NCBI RefSeq assembly: GCF_016807185.1
Contig: NZ_JAEVYN010000004.1
Span: forward strand, 105,416-169,415
Length of the DNA stretch: 64,000 nucleotides
DNA from: Leptolyngbya sp. Cla-17
GTDB lineage: Bacteria; Cyanobacteriota; Cyanobacteriia; Leptolyngbyales; Leptolyngbyaceae
Direction: 5' to 3'
Shown piece by piece: positions 52,504 through 61,709 of this stretch; within the stretch, counting starts at the first letter, position 1, and each line of letters opens with the position of its first letter. The notes under the pieces were generated by a model. It saw only the letters and a program-made list of their open reading frames with translations, ran no database searches and was not told the DNA's origin. A program made the translations under genes and the position numbers.

Positions 52504-53094
52504 ATGACGGCACGAGAATTTCCAAACTGGGAAGCGCTTTATCAGGAGAAATCCGTTGAAACCATGCCCTGGTTCAACCCAGACTTAGATCCGGATGTTG
52601 AGGAAGCTCTCATTGTCCTTGATCTGAACAGTGGCACCCTACTGGATTTGGGAACCGGACCCGGAACTCAGGCGATCGCGTTAGCCGAGCGAGGCTTTCA
52701 GGTAATTGCCACAGATTTGTCAGAAACAGCCATTCGTCAGGCAGCCGAGAAAGGGCTAGAAATATCGTTCCGCCAAGATGACATTCTTAACAGTCATCTT
52801 GATCGGTCGTTTGACCTGATTTTGGATAGAGGTTGCTTTCATGGTCTGCTACCACAGCGCAGAGACAACTATGTGCAGACCGTCGCGAACCTGTTGAAAC
52901 CAAAGAAATACTTGTTGTTGAAATGCTTTAGCCAGCAGCAACCAGGGGAGCAAGGTCCGTATCGGTTTACTCCAGAAGAAATTCAGCAGATATTTACACA
53001 GCGATTTCATCTAAGATCAGTTGCCCAAACCGTCTACCAAGGCACCCTCGATCCCCTTCTTAAAGCGCTCTTTTGCATTCTAGAAAAGCGGTGA
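52504..53094 (+). CDS. SAM-dependent methyltransferase
   Basis: 196 residues, class I fold: LLDLGTGPGTQAIALAERGF (SAM-binding loop), VIATDLSETAI (acidic ribose contact), FDLILDRGCFHGLLP. Similar in size and motif order to TehB/thiopurine methyltransferase-like enzymes. Substrate unknown. Confidence 0.85.
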   Translation: MTAREFPNWEALYQEKSVETMPWFNPDLDPDVEEALIVLDLNSGTLLDLGTGPGTQAIALAERGFQVIATDLSETAIRQAAEKGLEISFRQDDILNSHLDRSFDLILDRGCFHGLLPQRRDNYVQTVANLLKPKKYLLLKCFSQQQPGEQGPYRFTPEEIQQIFTQRFHLRSVAQTVYQGTLDPLLKALFCILEKR

Positions 53095-53240
53095 TTTTAT
53101 GATGCACCGCCTTCAATCGCAGCACATTCTTGAAGCATTCCAGGCTTTTCTAAGCACGACGCTTGCAGCCAAATTGCAACAGCACAGTCAAGCAGAGGGA
53201 GAAATCGGTTCTGGACTTGTTTGACCAAACTGCTGCACTA

Positions 53241-54141
53241 GAACTCTTGCGTGAATCAAGAAGAGAGCGAAAGTTCACAGTTGATGATCGCCACAATCAG
53301 GTTGAAGCGCAACCCGAAGCGCTTGCGTCGATTTCGATACCGTTCAGCGAGAATCCGAAAAATCTTGAGCTTCCGATTCACATGCTCAGCGACCACTCGT
53401 AATCGGGCTAGAGTGCGGTTGTGCTGCCGCTCGGCTTTGCTCAGTTTGCCTTTACGGGGCTTTTTGGTTGGAGTGCAACTACAGGGATGTAGCTTTGCCA
53501 TACCCTGATAGCCTCTGTCCGCTAAACACAACTGCTCCGGCAGCATCGGCAGGCGATGGAGCTTGAACAAGCGAAAGTCATGGACTTGCCCTTTGCCAAA
53601 GGCTGTGCAGATAATCTGTCCAGTCGCTTGATTGACTACCACTTGAGCTTTTAGGGTATGCCGCTTTTTCTTGCCGCTGTAGTAGCCTCGCTGTTTTTTT
53701 GGGGACGCTCAATGGGGCTTTCAGTCACATCCACTGCCACTACGCTCCAAGTACTGGCATTCTGGTAGAGTTGCTTTTTGCCGGGTAGCCGAAACTGGTC
53801 TGAATTGGTCAATAATCCTTCCACCTTTTGAATCAATCGACATACGGCTGACTCGCTCATCCCCCACGTGGTGGCGATATGAAACTGTGTCCGGTATTCT
53901 CGCCAGTATTCAAGTACGACCAACAATTGGTCTTCTACGCTTAATTTGCACTGTCCACCCCGTTTTCCCCTGCGGTCAAGATCGGGACGCAATATTGCTA
54001 CCATCTGCTCAAACGTTTCAAGGTGAACCCCACATCGACGTTTGAAAGCTCCGGGTTTAAGTTGGCTAAGTTGCTCGTAGGTCATAATATCCTCCTCCTT
54101 GACCTAGTTCTAGCTGCTTACATACATTCACGCAAGAGGTC
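53241..54141 (-). mobile_element. IS5-family element C
   Basis: Terminal inverted repeats GAACTCTTGCGTGAAT and GACCTCTTGCGTGAAT (15 of 16), TA (or CTA) duplicated at the target. Confidence 0.88.
53256..54085 (-). CDS. IS5-family transposase (frameshifted product)
   Basis: Upstream frame MTYEQLSQLKPGAFKRRCGV ... VAVDVTESPIERPQK; after an A7 run near 53693 the -1 frame gives QRGYYSGKKKRHTLK, LADRGYQGMAKLHP and VVAEHVNRKLKIFRIL to 53256. Programmed -1 frameshifting is known in the IS427 group. Confidence 0.85.
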
Positions 54142-54310
54142 TAATGGTTCCTGCCTATGCAGCATTTCTGTGCACTCAAGGGATTGATCCGGCTGCTGTT
54201 CAAACGATCGCAGATTTTCAGCGCCTTCCCCTGACTACTAAAGACAATTACCTGCGGCAACACCCGTTAGCGCAGGTATGTCGTCAAGGGCAACTAGAGG
54301 ACTGCGACAT

Positions 54311-54477
54311 GAAATCCTAACTTTGTCTGAGCCTCATCATATTCCAGATAATGGTTATTATCCGGAATATCATCAAGATGAGATTTTGAACTGCCCACCC
54401 CGAACACCTGTTGAATCGGCGATCGCTCAAATTCACGGGATGCTCCCAAAACCACATACTCTCTGCGAATTTGTCTA
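54311..54477 (+). pseudogene. Coding scrap interrupted by an IS630
   Basis: LRHEILTLSEPHHIPDNGYY, PPRTPVESAIAQIHGM and CEFVY run into the IS630 left end. With the insert removed the frame continues EPTEIDS and stops. Family not recognised. Confidence 0.4.
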
Positions 54478-55507
54478 TAGCGGTTCTCAGTCGAGTGAGG
54501 TACAGTAGCAACAATGAGTAAACCAATGACGAATATCTTTAAGCGACACTTGAGCAAACGCTTGAGTCATCGCCTCGTCTAACGCTTGTTTGGTTCGTGG
54601 AGCAATCGCGCGGAGGATTGCTTTGACTTTTGACCAAAACTGCTCAATGGGATTAAAGTCGGGTGAGTAGGAGGGTAAATAGACTAATTTTGCACCCACT
54701 GCTTCAATCGCTTGGGCAATGCCATCGACTTTGTGAGAACTAAAGTTATCCATAACGACACAGGCTCCCTTCCACAAGTTTGGCACTAACACCTGTTGGA
54801 CAAAAGTTTGAAACGCCCGTCCGTCCGTTCCCCCTTCAAAGGTCAGTGCCGCAATGATGCCATCAAGGGTGAGCGCTCCAATGATGGTTTGGTTTTTTCC
54901 TCGGTTCTGTGGACGATGACTGTAAGCGCGGTGTCCTTGAAGGGCTCTGGCATAGAGCCTTGCCATTGCTAGATTTACTCCGGCTTCGTCGATGAATACT
55001 AGGTCTTTGGCTTCGACTTGAGTAATCATTTGCCAAAACTCAACCCGTGCCTGCTGCACCTGCTCCTGGTCTCGTTCAGTTGCTCGAAAGGTTTTTTTTG
55101 ACGGTGAGCTTTAAGCGTTGCACCGCTCGTCCCATCGTTGAACGACTTACTCGCATTCCTACTTTCGCCTCGAATTGCTCAGATAACTGGGCAAGCGTGG
55201 CATCATTGGTAGCCTCGACTAATTCGGCAAGCACTTGATGATGCTCAAGCGTCAGTTGAGCGGGCTTACCTCCTCCATGAGGTTTTGGCTCAATGCTGCC
55301 CGTTTCTCGGTATTGTTTAAGCAGTTTGATAATGAAACTGGTTGCCACGCTAAATCGCTTGGCTAGTTGGCGTTGAGAGATGGGTTCGTCTTTGTAAACG
55401 TCAATGATTTTTTGGCGCAAGTCTGTAGAATACGCTTTCATCACTACCGATTCATTTAGGCTACTAAACATTACTAGAATCGTACCTCATTCAATAGGAA
55501 AAGGCTA
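54478..55507 (-). mobile_element. IS630-family element B (candidate MITE parent)
   Basis: Ends TAGCGGTTCTCAG and, inverted, TAGCCTTTTCCTAT, each followed by GAGGTAC about 20 bp in; TA flanks at 54476 and 55508. The MITEs at 19719 and 27499 carry the same TAGCG ... GAGGTAC ends. Confidence 0.9.
54487..55471 (-). CDS. IS630-family transposase (two frames)
   Basis: Upstream frame (55471-55076): HTH parts SQRQLAKRFSVATSFIIKLL and GMRVSRSTMGRAVQRLKLTV. Catalytic frame (to 54487): LVFIDEAGVNLAMAR (D), CVVMDNFSSHK (D), LPSYSPDFNPIEQFWSKVKA (E). A frame change at an A8 run near 55090 is required to join them. Confidence 0.83.
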
Positions 55508-55508
55508 T

Positions 55509-55976
55509 ATGAACCGACGGAAATCGATTCCTGATCCCATTATTATTCCGCTCCAGTCAATCGCGGGGCAATCTGAACCGACGCGATTGATTAGGACTAG
55601 TCAACCTGCTGAGTTAAGGAAGTTACGGGTAGATGAGTTTTTGCAGGCGCGATCGCTGGCTCCCAAAAGTCAGCACGTTTTTTATGTCTATGATTTTGGA
55701 GATGAATGGGTACATCAAATTACAGTAGAAAAGATTCTGCCGATGCAGTCTGAACAGCCATATCCCACTTGTTTAGCGGGGAAACGAGCCTGTCCACCGG
55801 AAGACTACGGTGGCAGTTGGGGGTATGCAGCATTGCTGAAAATTCTGAAAAATCCACGTCATCGAGAATATCGAGAACGAAAGGAGTGGGTCGGGCGTAA
55901 GTTTAGTCCTGAAGCTTTTGATTTTAAGGAGGTCAATGAGCAGTTAAAGGAGTTTGATTATCTTTCTCCCCTTTAG
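55509..55976 (+). CDS. pRiA4b ORF-3-like protein
   Basis: 155 residues from ATG 55509, which overlaps the IS630 TA flank. FYVYDFGDEWVHQITVEKIL, then CLAGKRACPPEDYGGSWGYA and FSPEAFDFKEVN are the hallmark of plasmid pRiA4b ORF-3 proteins. The usual N-terminal part (YQLKV... region) is absent, so it may be truncated; the upstream sequence was displaced. Role unknown. Confidence 0.78.
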   Translation: MNRRKSIPDPIIIPLQSIAGQSEPTRLIRTSQPAELRKLRVDEFLQARSLAPKSQHVFYVYDFGDEWVHQITVEKILPMQSEQPYPTCLAGKRACPPEDYGGSWGYAALLKILKNPRHREYRERKEWVGRKFSPEAFDFKEVNEQLKEFDYLSPL

Positions 55977-56083
55977 TCAGACTACAACCTGCCACCAAAG
56001 CAAAATTTTCGCTAGGTTAAGAGAGATCTGTAGCACCTCGACAATATTTTTTCAACAGTTCTGGCAACGGACTACCGATTTAC

Positions 56084-56272
56084 CTGTAGCCCACATTCCG
56101 CCCTTCCAACTTCACAGAAGCTCTGGCTAGAAGATTATTGCAATAAGTCAGGATAATTCTCAATTAAGCTCAAATAGTTCTTCTGAACCAAAAATCTTGT
56201 ATCCTCTGCCAGCAAGGCTTTTAGTGTTAAATATTTGAGTGTGCCACTTAAAGGGCGGAATGTGTGCTGTAG
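56084..56272. repeat. 189-bp element with imperfect terminal inverted repeats
   Basis: Ends CTGTAGCCCACATTCCGCCC and, inverted, CTACAGCACACATTCCGCCC (18 of 20 matching). No coding capacity. MITE-like, but no target duplication seen. Confidence 0.5.
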
Positions 56273-56308
56273 AGCCACTTCTACTTCTTTTAACTTCTGT
56301 TGTAGGGA

Positions 56309-56542
56309 CTAGCGCAACTCCACCGGGGAGGAATGATCTATTTCTTCCAACGGTAATCCACTAAGGCTTTGCAAAATACGAGTGATTTTCTTCTCGTTCC
56401 CATTATTAGGCTGTATTGAGGGCTTTGTGTTTAGAATCTCCTTGATACACTCGTTCGCTTCAGTCAGTAAAAGGTTCTTATGAAGGACTTCTTGGACGAC
56501 ATCAAACCAAATAGCGATCGCTTTCTGCTCTAACCCAATCAA
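56309..56542 (-). CDS. Possible small protein (77 aa)
   Basis: MIGLEQKAIAIWFDVVQEVL ... KKITRILQSLSGLPLEEIDH; helical, no known family. Lies downstream of parB on the same strand. Could be a partition accessory or chance. Confidence 0.35.
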   Translation of the reverse strand: MIGLEQKAIAIWFDVVQEVLHKNLLLTEANECIKEILNTKPSIQPNNGNEKKITRILQSLSGLPLEEIDHSSPVELR

Positions 56543-56637
56543 TGGCTTGCCCCGGGGGCAAGCCCCGATCTACATTTCGCCACAAGGGGCGAGGAATCAA
56601 CCCGCGAGGGATTCAAAAGTCGAACACTTTAAATAAC

Positions 56638-57687
56638 CTACTCTTCATTTCTAAACTGCTGAAGTTCAGCTTTTTTTCCCTGTAGGGCTTTTTCCATACG
56701 CTCGATCGCTGTCAGTAATTCCCGTTTTTGATAGGCGGACATTTTAACGACTTTTTTTGAACTTATTCCTTGAATCTGCTCTTCCATCTTCTCTAACCGA
56801 GCTATGACCGGGTGGTTGGCTGGCTTTGGTGGTGTAGACCCCGATTTCAAGGCTTTAATTTGAGTTGTGAGCGTGTCGATCGTCCAGCCATTGCTTACAC
56901 TTGCCTCCAAAAGCTGCTCTCGAAAATCCTCTTTTTCTACCTGTGCGATCGCCAACGCTTTTGTATAACTGAGTTTTCCACTGTTGTAGACCACCATTAC
57001 ATCTTCTGGCAGATTGAGTAGGCGTAAGCGTACAGAGACAAATGATTGCCAGCTAATATCAGGAGCAACTTCAGCAAATGCTTGATGAATAATTTGTTCT
57101 TGCTGCGGGTCAATCAGTGCTGCATTTCCTTCTGTCGCATTTTTCATTTGCCGTAGAAGCTTGATAACTTCTTCCTCCTGCATTTGAAGCATGAGTGTCA
57201 GCAGGTAAAGTAACTCTTTGGTGTCATCTAGCTCATTTAGATTTCGACGACGCACGTTTTCAATGCGGGAAAGTTTAACAGCTGTAACGTCATCTGTATC
57301 AATAACATCAACCTTGACTATCTCTAAACCCGCATCAATCGCCGCGTCTAGGCGTGATTCTCCAGCAATTAATCGAAGCGAACCATCTGGAAGTTTTTGA
57401 ACCCAAATTGCTCCACGAAATCCATAGGTACGAATCGAGTCCACTAACTCCGCGTGAGCTATTGGGTCTTTTTCTCGACGTGACTTGTAAGGTCGTCTCT
57501 GGATCTGAACGATTGGAACCTCAATTCCTTCTGCAACAACTTGACTACCGACAGCCTTCTCTAGCTGTTGAAGTAGCTGTGTTCGTTCAGACTCCAAAGC
57601 AACAACTTGGTCCTTGAGTTCTTGAGTCTGGTTGTTCAGCTTTTGACTACTGCTCAAAAATTCCCTGACGCTTGGTCTCTGTGCCAT
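56638..57687 (-). CDS. parB: ParB-family partition protein
   Basis: 349 residues. After a coiled-coil lead (about 15-45): VPIVQIQRRPYKSRREKDPI, GFRGAIWVQKLPDGSLRLIA, GESRLDAAIDAGLEIV and a conserved IENVRRRNLN. These are the ParB/Srx CTPase motifs, with GESRLDAA replacing the usual GERR. An HTH-like helical part and a basic C-terminal helix (QKRELLTAIERMEKALQGKK) follow. It should bind parS and act with ParA, whose gene ends 10 bp upstream. Confidence 0.85.
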   Translation of the reverse strand: MAQRPSVREFLSSSQKLNNQTQELKDQVVALESERTQLLQQLEKAVGSQVVAEGIEVPIVQIQRRPYKSRREKDPIAHAELVDSIRTYGFRGAIWVQKLPDGSLRLIAGESRLDAAIDAGLEIVKVDVIDTDDVTAVKLSRIENVRRRNLNELDDTKELLYLLTLMLQMQEEEVIKLLRQMKNATEGNAALIDPQQEQIIHQAFAEVAPDISWQSFVSVRLRLLNLPEDVMVVYNSGKLSYTKALAIAQVEKEDFREQLLEASVSNGWTIDTLTTQIKALKSGSTPPKPANHPVIARLEKMEEQIQGISSKKVVKMSAYQKRELLTAIERMEKALQGKKAELQQFRNEE

Positions 57688-57697
57688 AACTGGTTCC

Positions 57698-58492
57698 CTA
57701 CTTAGTCAAATTTTCAATAGCATCGACAATTGGCTCGAAATCTTTACACGCTGGTTCTCCAGGGCGATAAATATAAAGTGGCGCAATACCCCTATTAGCA
57801 GCGTTTTCAAAATGTCTGTTGTGGCGAATTGGAGGAAAACAGTGAACTTTTTGATCGCTGAAAACGTCATTGATTTCGCATACAAAGCTATGTTGATCCG
57901 CACTTTTTTCAACTTTCATGGGAACGCTCCCAAGGATCTGAGGTGGGGGATTAAGGTTCAATTCCTCTATTTCACTCCGAATCATTTGAAGTAAAGAATT
58001 GACTCCACTGATTTTGACACTCATTGGGCTGGGGATCAAAATATGAGTTGAGGCTGCTAGAGCACAATAACTTAGAACATCCAGCGAGGCTGGGGAGTCA
58101 AGCAAAATGACGTCAGCATCCGGTGGAAACTTTCTAAATGCTCGTTGCAGAACATACTCTCTACCAGTCCGGCTTGGCAGATCAAGTCCCACAGATACCA
58201 TGACGTCTCCACCCAAGCACAATCCGAATTTCTCGTTTGACTGCTTCCACTGTGGAACGACCACAGGATAGTGCCCCTCAAATTTCCTAGAGAAGATAGC
58301 AGCACTACTCTCCTCCGCTCCAATTGGGTCTTCCAGCCCGACAAATTTAGCAAGAGAGCCGTTAGTGTCAAGATCAATCAGCAAGGTTTTGACCTTGCGT
58401 TGAGCTAATCGATATCCCAAATGTATCGACAGAGTAGTTTTTCCAACACCTCCAGCATTGGAGGCGACCCAAATTACGATCGGTGGTTTCAT
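57698..58492 (-). CDS. parA: ParA-family partition ATPase
   Basis: 264 residues. Deviant Walker A SNAGGVGKTTLSIHLGYRLA (the usual KGGxGKT has Asn-Ala here), LLIDLDTNGSLAKFVGLED (Walker A'), DVILLDSPASLDVLSYCALA (Walker B). Deviant-Walker ATPase driving plasmid segregation with the adjacent ParB. First gene of the parAB pair; a 22-bp palindrome lies 124 bp upstream. Confidence 0.88.
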   Translation of the reverse strand: MKPPIVIWVASNAGGVGKTTLSIHLGYRLAQRKVKTLLIDLDTNGSLAKFVGLEDPIGAEESSAAIFSRKFEGHYPVVVPQWKQSNEKFGLCLGGDVMVSVGLDLPSRTGREYVLQRAFRKFPPDADVILLDSPASLDVLSYCALAASTHILIPSPMSVKISGVNSLLQMIRSEIEELNLNPPPQILGSVPMKVEKSADQHSFVCEINDVFSDQKVHCFPPIRHNRHFENAANRGIAPLYIYRPGEPACKDFEPIVDAIENLTK

Positions 58493-58615
58493 TATTCAAA
58501 GCCTTCTTTGACAGGGATTTTTGCCATTTTTTACTGAAACATTGCTGACTACTACTTCCACTTTTAGCGATTCGCTTTCACCGACTTAAGGACTAAACAA
58601 GGAGTACAAATAGCA

Positions 58616-58637
58616 GTTAGAAAAACGTTTTTCTAAC
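58616..58637. promoter_or_regulatory. 22-bp perfect palindrome upstream of parA
   Basis: GTTAGAAAAAC / GTTTTTCTAAC, uninterrupted. Candidate parS site or parA operator. The rest of 58493-59082 shows no convincing gene; an 85-codon frame at 58724 lacks support. Confidence 0.55.
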
Positions 58638-59082
58638 TTTAATCGCTAAGGGTCAATTTCCTGTGGCTTGCCGCTCCAGGGATAAAGCGGAAGTACGTTC
58701 CAAAAGGAGAATTCCGTATTGCCTTGTCCGCTTGCAACAAGGATAGGAATTTTAGCGCTCCGTGTCTTTTTTTACTCTTTCGTCATTTCCTAGAAATACT
58801 TTACAGCGATTTTCAACTTATGAAGCCGTTTCGGATGGTCAATTTTGGTAAAATCTTGCTTACATCTGCTGTAAATTATCAGGGTGATGGATCAAGACTA
58901 GAAGTAAGTATGATGACAACGCCAGAGAAACCAAAACCACATTTCTTCTTGGCGCAGCATAGCCCTCATGTGTCACTCTAGGGAAAGTAAAATCAATTCT
59001 AAATGCCCAAATCCTTTCACCGCCGGGTGTCTAGATATACACTCCGTTATCGAACACTTTGAAATATCGGAAATAAGCTGTA

Positions 59083-59983
59083 TAGAACCCGTTTGATATC
59101 TAATTGACCGCAAGCCGTTTGAGCATCAGTCGGATGAAGCAAAGATTCACCTTCGCTGTGGCATTGTCCAGGGTTCTCTCAAAGTTCTTCACTAGACTTT
59201 TACAACGTTCGATCCAAGCGTTGGAGCGTTCAACAACCCATCGAGTAGCTACCACAACAAATCCGGTTTTCCCTTGCTCCTGCTTTTGAGTCTTGGTCGG
59301 TTTTGGAGCTAACTCAAATCGAATTTTGGTCATAATGTCAGGATACATCTGCTCTAGCGCCGTTGTCAGCATTGCTGGATGATACCCGTTATCCACCAGA
59401 ATCGTCAGTTTGGGCAGATCGCCCAGTCTGGTTTGAAAGTAATCAATGTGCTTTGAGAACATTTCAATTAGTCCCTGGTCGTCGGATACACTGGCTTTGG
59501 TGCAATGGATGAAGAACGGGAATCCCAGAGTATCTACAGCAAGATGCCGTTTGATGCCATTGGTTGATTTGTAGAAACAAAACCCTTTCGATTTCACACT
59601 GGCGCTACAGGTGTTTTTCACCGCTTGTGAGTCAATCAGAAGCAGCATCGTCCAGATTGTTTTTTTTGACTTGTACTCAAACCTGAACGTGTAAAGCATC
59701 TCTGATCTGCTCTAGCACTCCTGCTGAGCGCCACTGCTTGTAGTGCCAAAATACGGTGGAGTAGGGCGGCAGGTCTTTGGGTAAGTCGCCCCAATTACAC
59801 CCATTCTTAAGTTGATACAAGATCCCATCTAAAATGTGCCGCTTTGTCCAAACCGGGGGTCTGGTTTGCTTCTTTTGAGGCAACAGGGGCCCGATAATCT
59901 CCCATTCTGCGTCGGTTAAGCTACTTGAATAGGGCATTTATTCCTAATTCTACCCTCTCATCCAAGATCCCAAATAGGTTCTA
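59083..59983 (-). mobile_element. IS5-family element D (probably inactive)
   Basis: Inverted ends TAGAACCCGTTTG and TAGAACCTATTTG, flanked by TA. Confidence 0.8.
59100..59937 (-). pseudogene. IS5-family transposase with in-frame stop
   Basis: N-part MPYSSSLTDAEWEIIGPLLP ... WRSAGVLEQIRDALHVQV ends in TGA just before an A8 run, while the catalytic part (LIDSQAVKNTCSASVKSKGF, LVDNGYHPAML, RWVVERSNAWIERCKSL) is in another frame. The stop before the slippery run means normal frameshifting would not rescue it. Confidence 0.75.
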
Positions 59984-60039
59984 TATGCTGGGATTTAAGC
60001 TGTGTAGGAATTTCATTATTTTTGACTAAACTTACTCTT

Positions 60040-60200
60040 GCCGAAGTGATTTAAGAGGGATAACTGTCCACAGTGGGCGGTTGAGTCGTCAATAGAACGC
60101 CCCAAACCAACAGCAAAAACCATTCAAACGGGGCTTCACGACTAAACACCGGATGCAACTTGACCAGAATTTCTCGATGCGTTGATAGATTTCCATAATG
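60040..60200 (-). pseudogene. Transposase N-terminal fragment
   Basis: Translated on the minus strand, KLHPVFSREAPFEWFLLLVW then GVLLTTQPPTVDSY, typical of the N-terminus of a cyanobacterial transposase family; the rest is missing. Confidence 0.5.
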
Positions 60201-60235
60201 GACTTGGCTGATTATGGTTATTTCAGCCAGTTTCC

Positions 60236-60273
60236 GACATTCCGTCCATGCTCGGGCTGGAATGTCCTTTTTT
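60236..60273 (+). terminator. Hairpin with T-run
   Basis: GACATTCC / GGAATGTC with a 15-nt loop followed by six T. No plus-strand gene ends nearby, so it may belong to an old IS end. Confidence 0.4.
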
Positions 60274-60449
60274 ACTCTCAGTAGTCCATTTAGAGAAGAA
60301 CTTCGCCCTGTCCAGTTTTACGACTGGAATTTAAATATCTAGTTGTTTGAGTTGATTAAGACCAATTTATACCTGTGATCTTGTTGTCCAGAAGAATCTG
60401 TTACATAGCTCGGTATAGTACAGAGATGATATAGAGAACCAATTTTGAA

Positions 60450-61553
60450 ATGGATGAAAGGTACTTGAAGTTAGGCTATGACGAGTTCTTGCGGGAGCTA
60501 AAGGAGCGCATCCGCAATGCTCAGGTGCGAGCAGCCTTGGCAGTCAACCGGGAACTGGTTCTGCTCTACTGGCAGATTGGCAACGAGATTCTGTATCGAC
60601 AGCAGCAGCAAGGCTGGGGATCAAAAGTCATCAACCGACTGGCAACTGACCTCCGCAATGCGTTTCCTGACATCAAAGGGTTTTCAGCCCGCAACCTCAA
60701 CTACATGCGGGCTTTTGCGGAGGCTTACCCGGACGAGACAATAGTGCAACAGGTTGTTGCACTAATTCCCTGGGGTCATAATGTGCGGATCTTGGACGCG
60801 GTGAAAACCTCGGAAGAACGCATGTGGTATATCCAGCAGACAATCCAGTATGGCTGGAGCCGTAATATCTTGATCCACCAGATGGATAGCCACCTTTATC
60901 GTCGCCAAGGCAGTGCAATCACCAACTTTAGCCGTGTTCTACCTGACCCTCAATCTGAACTTGCGCAGCAGGTCGTTAAAAATCCGTACTCATTCGACTT
61001 CCTCAGTTTGGGCAAAGAAGCGCTGGAGCGGGAACTGGAAAGTGCCCTGATCAAACACATCCGAGAATTTCTGCTGGAACTGGGCGTTGGCTTTTCCTTT
61101 GTCGGCAGTCAGTACCCTCTTGTTGTGGATGGTAAGGATTACAGAATTGACCTGTTGTTCTATCATTTCCGCCTGCACTGTTTCGTAGTGATTGACCTCA
61201 AGGTGGTCGAATTTGAGCCGGAGTTTTCTGGCAAGATGAACTTCTACGTTTCAGCCGTAGATGATCTCTTGCGTGGTGCTGACGATAACCCAACAATCGG
61301 CGTTATTCTCTGTCGCACTAAGAGCAAAACGGTCGCCGAGTACGCCCTGCGCGATGTTCATAAGCCGATCGGAATTTCGACTTATCACATGGGAACGCCT
61401 TTACCCACTCAGTTTCAGAGCAATTTGCCGACGATCGAAGCACTTGAGGAGGAAATTGAAATCGTCGCTGCCGAAGTCGAGCAAACCTTAGCGTCCCAGG
61501 AAGCGGAACAGCTTGATTTATTTGCAGACCCAGCAAGGCAGGAGAAAGAATAA
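60450..61553 (+). CDS. YhcG-type PDDEXK nuclease (DUF1016)
   Basis: 367 residues. N-terminal DUF1016 domain (LAVNRELVLLYWQIGNEILY, INRLATDLRNAFPDIKGFSA, NLNYMRAFAEAY) and C-terminal nuclease domain with YRIDLLFYHFRLHCFVVIDL, then KVVEFEPEFSGKMNFY. The Asp ... Asp-x-Lys spacing is the PD-(D/E)XK active site. Members are common on plasmids and near restriction systems; function uncertain. Confidence 0.85.
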   Translation: MDERYLKLGYDEFLRELKERIRNAQVRAALAVNRELVLLYWQIGNEILYRQQQQGWGSKVINRLATDLRNAFPDIKGFSARNLNYMRAFAEAYPDETIVQQVVALIPWGHNVRILDAVKTSEERMWYIQQTIQYGWSRNILIHQMDSHLYRRQGSAITNFSRVLPDPQSELAQQVVKNPYSFDFLSLGKEALERELESALIKHIREFLLELGVGFSFVGSQYPLVVDGKDYRIDLLFYHFRLHCFVVIDLKVVEFEPEFSGKMNFYVSAVDDLLRGADDNPTIGVILCRTKSKTVAEYALRDVHKPIGISTYHMGTPLPTQFQSNLPTIEALEEEIEIVAAEVEQTLASQEAEQLDLFADPARQEKE

Positions 61554-61709
61554 ACAGTAAATTGAGATCGCTCCTGCAATCCTTGCTGTAAGTTGCCACT
61601 GTCATCATGCCATCTCTTTGAATCGGCGGTGTTAAATTGAGGTATGCTATGCCAAACTTTAAGGCAACTCCGGCAAAGGGGTTAGCATCTGGAGAGAAAC
61701 GTTATAGAC

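Larger units (their letters stand above)
53101..54310 (+). pseudogene. Phenylacetate-CoA-ligase-like gene remnant broken by an IS5
   Basis: Part 1 (53101-53240) reads HRLQSQHILEAFQAFLSTTL, then shifts frame to KSVLDLFDQTAAL. Part 2 (54142-54310) resumes MVPAYAAFLCTQGIDPAAVQ ... DFQRLPLTTKDNYLRQHPLA and then joins unrelated sequence. Removing the IS gives QTAALMVPAYAAFL. The adenylation core is missing. Confidence 0.7.

Noticed and set aside
58724..58981. 85-codon frame upstream of IS5 element D
   Set aside because: No family, no ribosome site and unusual composition; not enough to call a gene.
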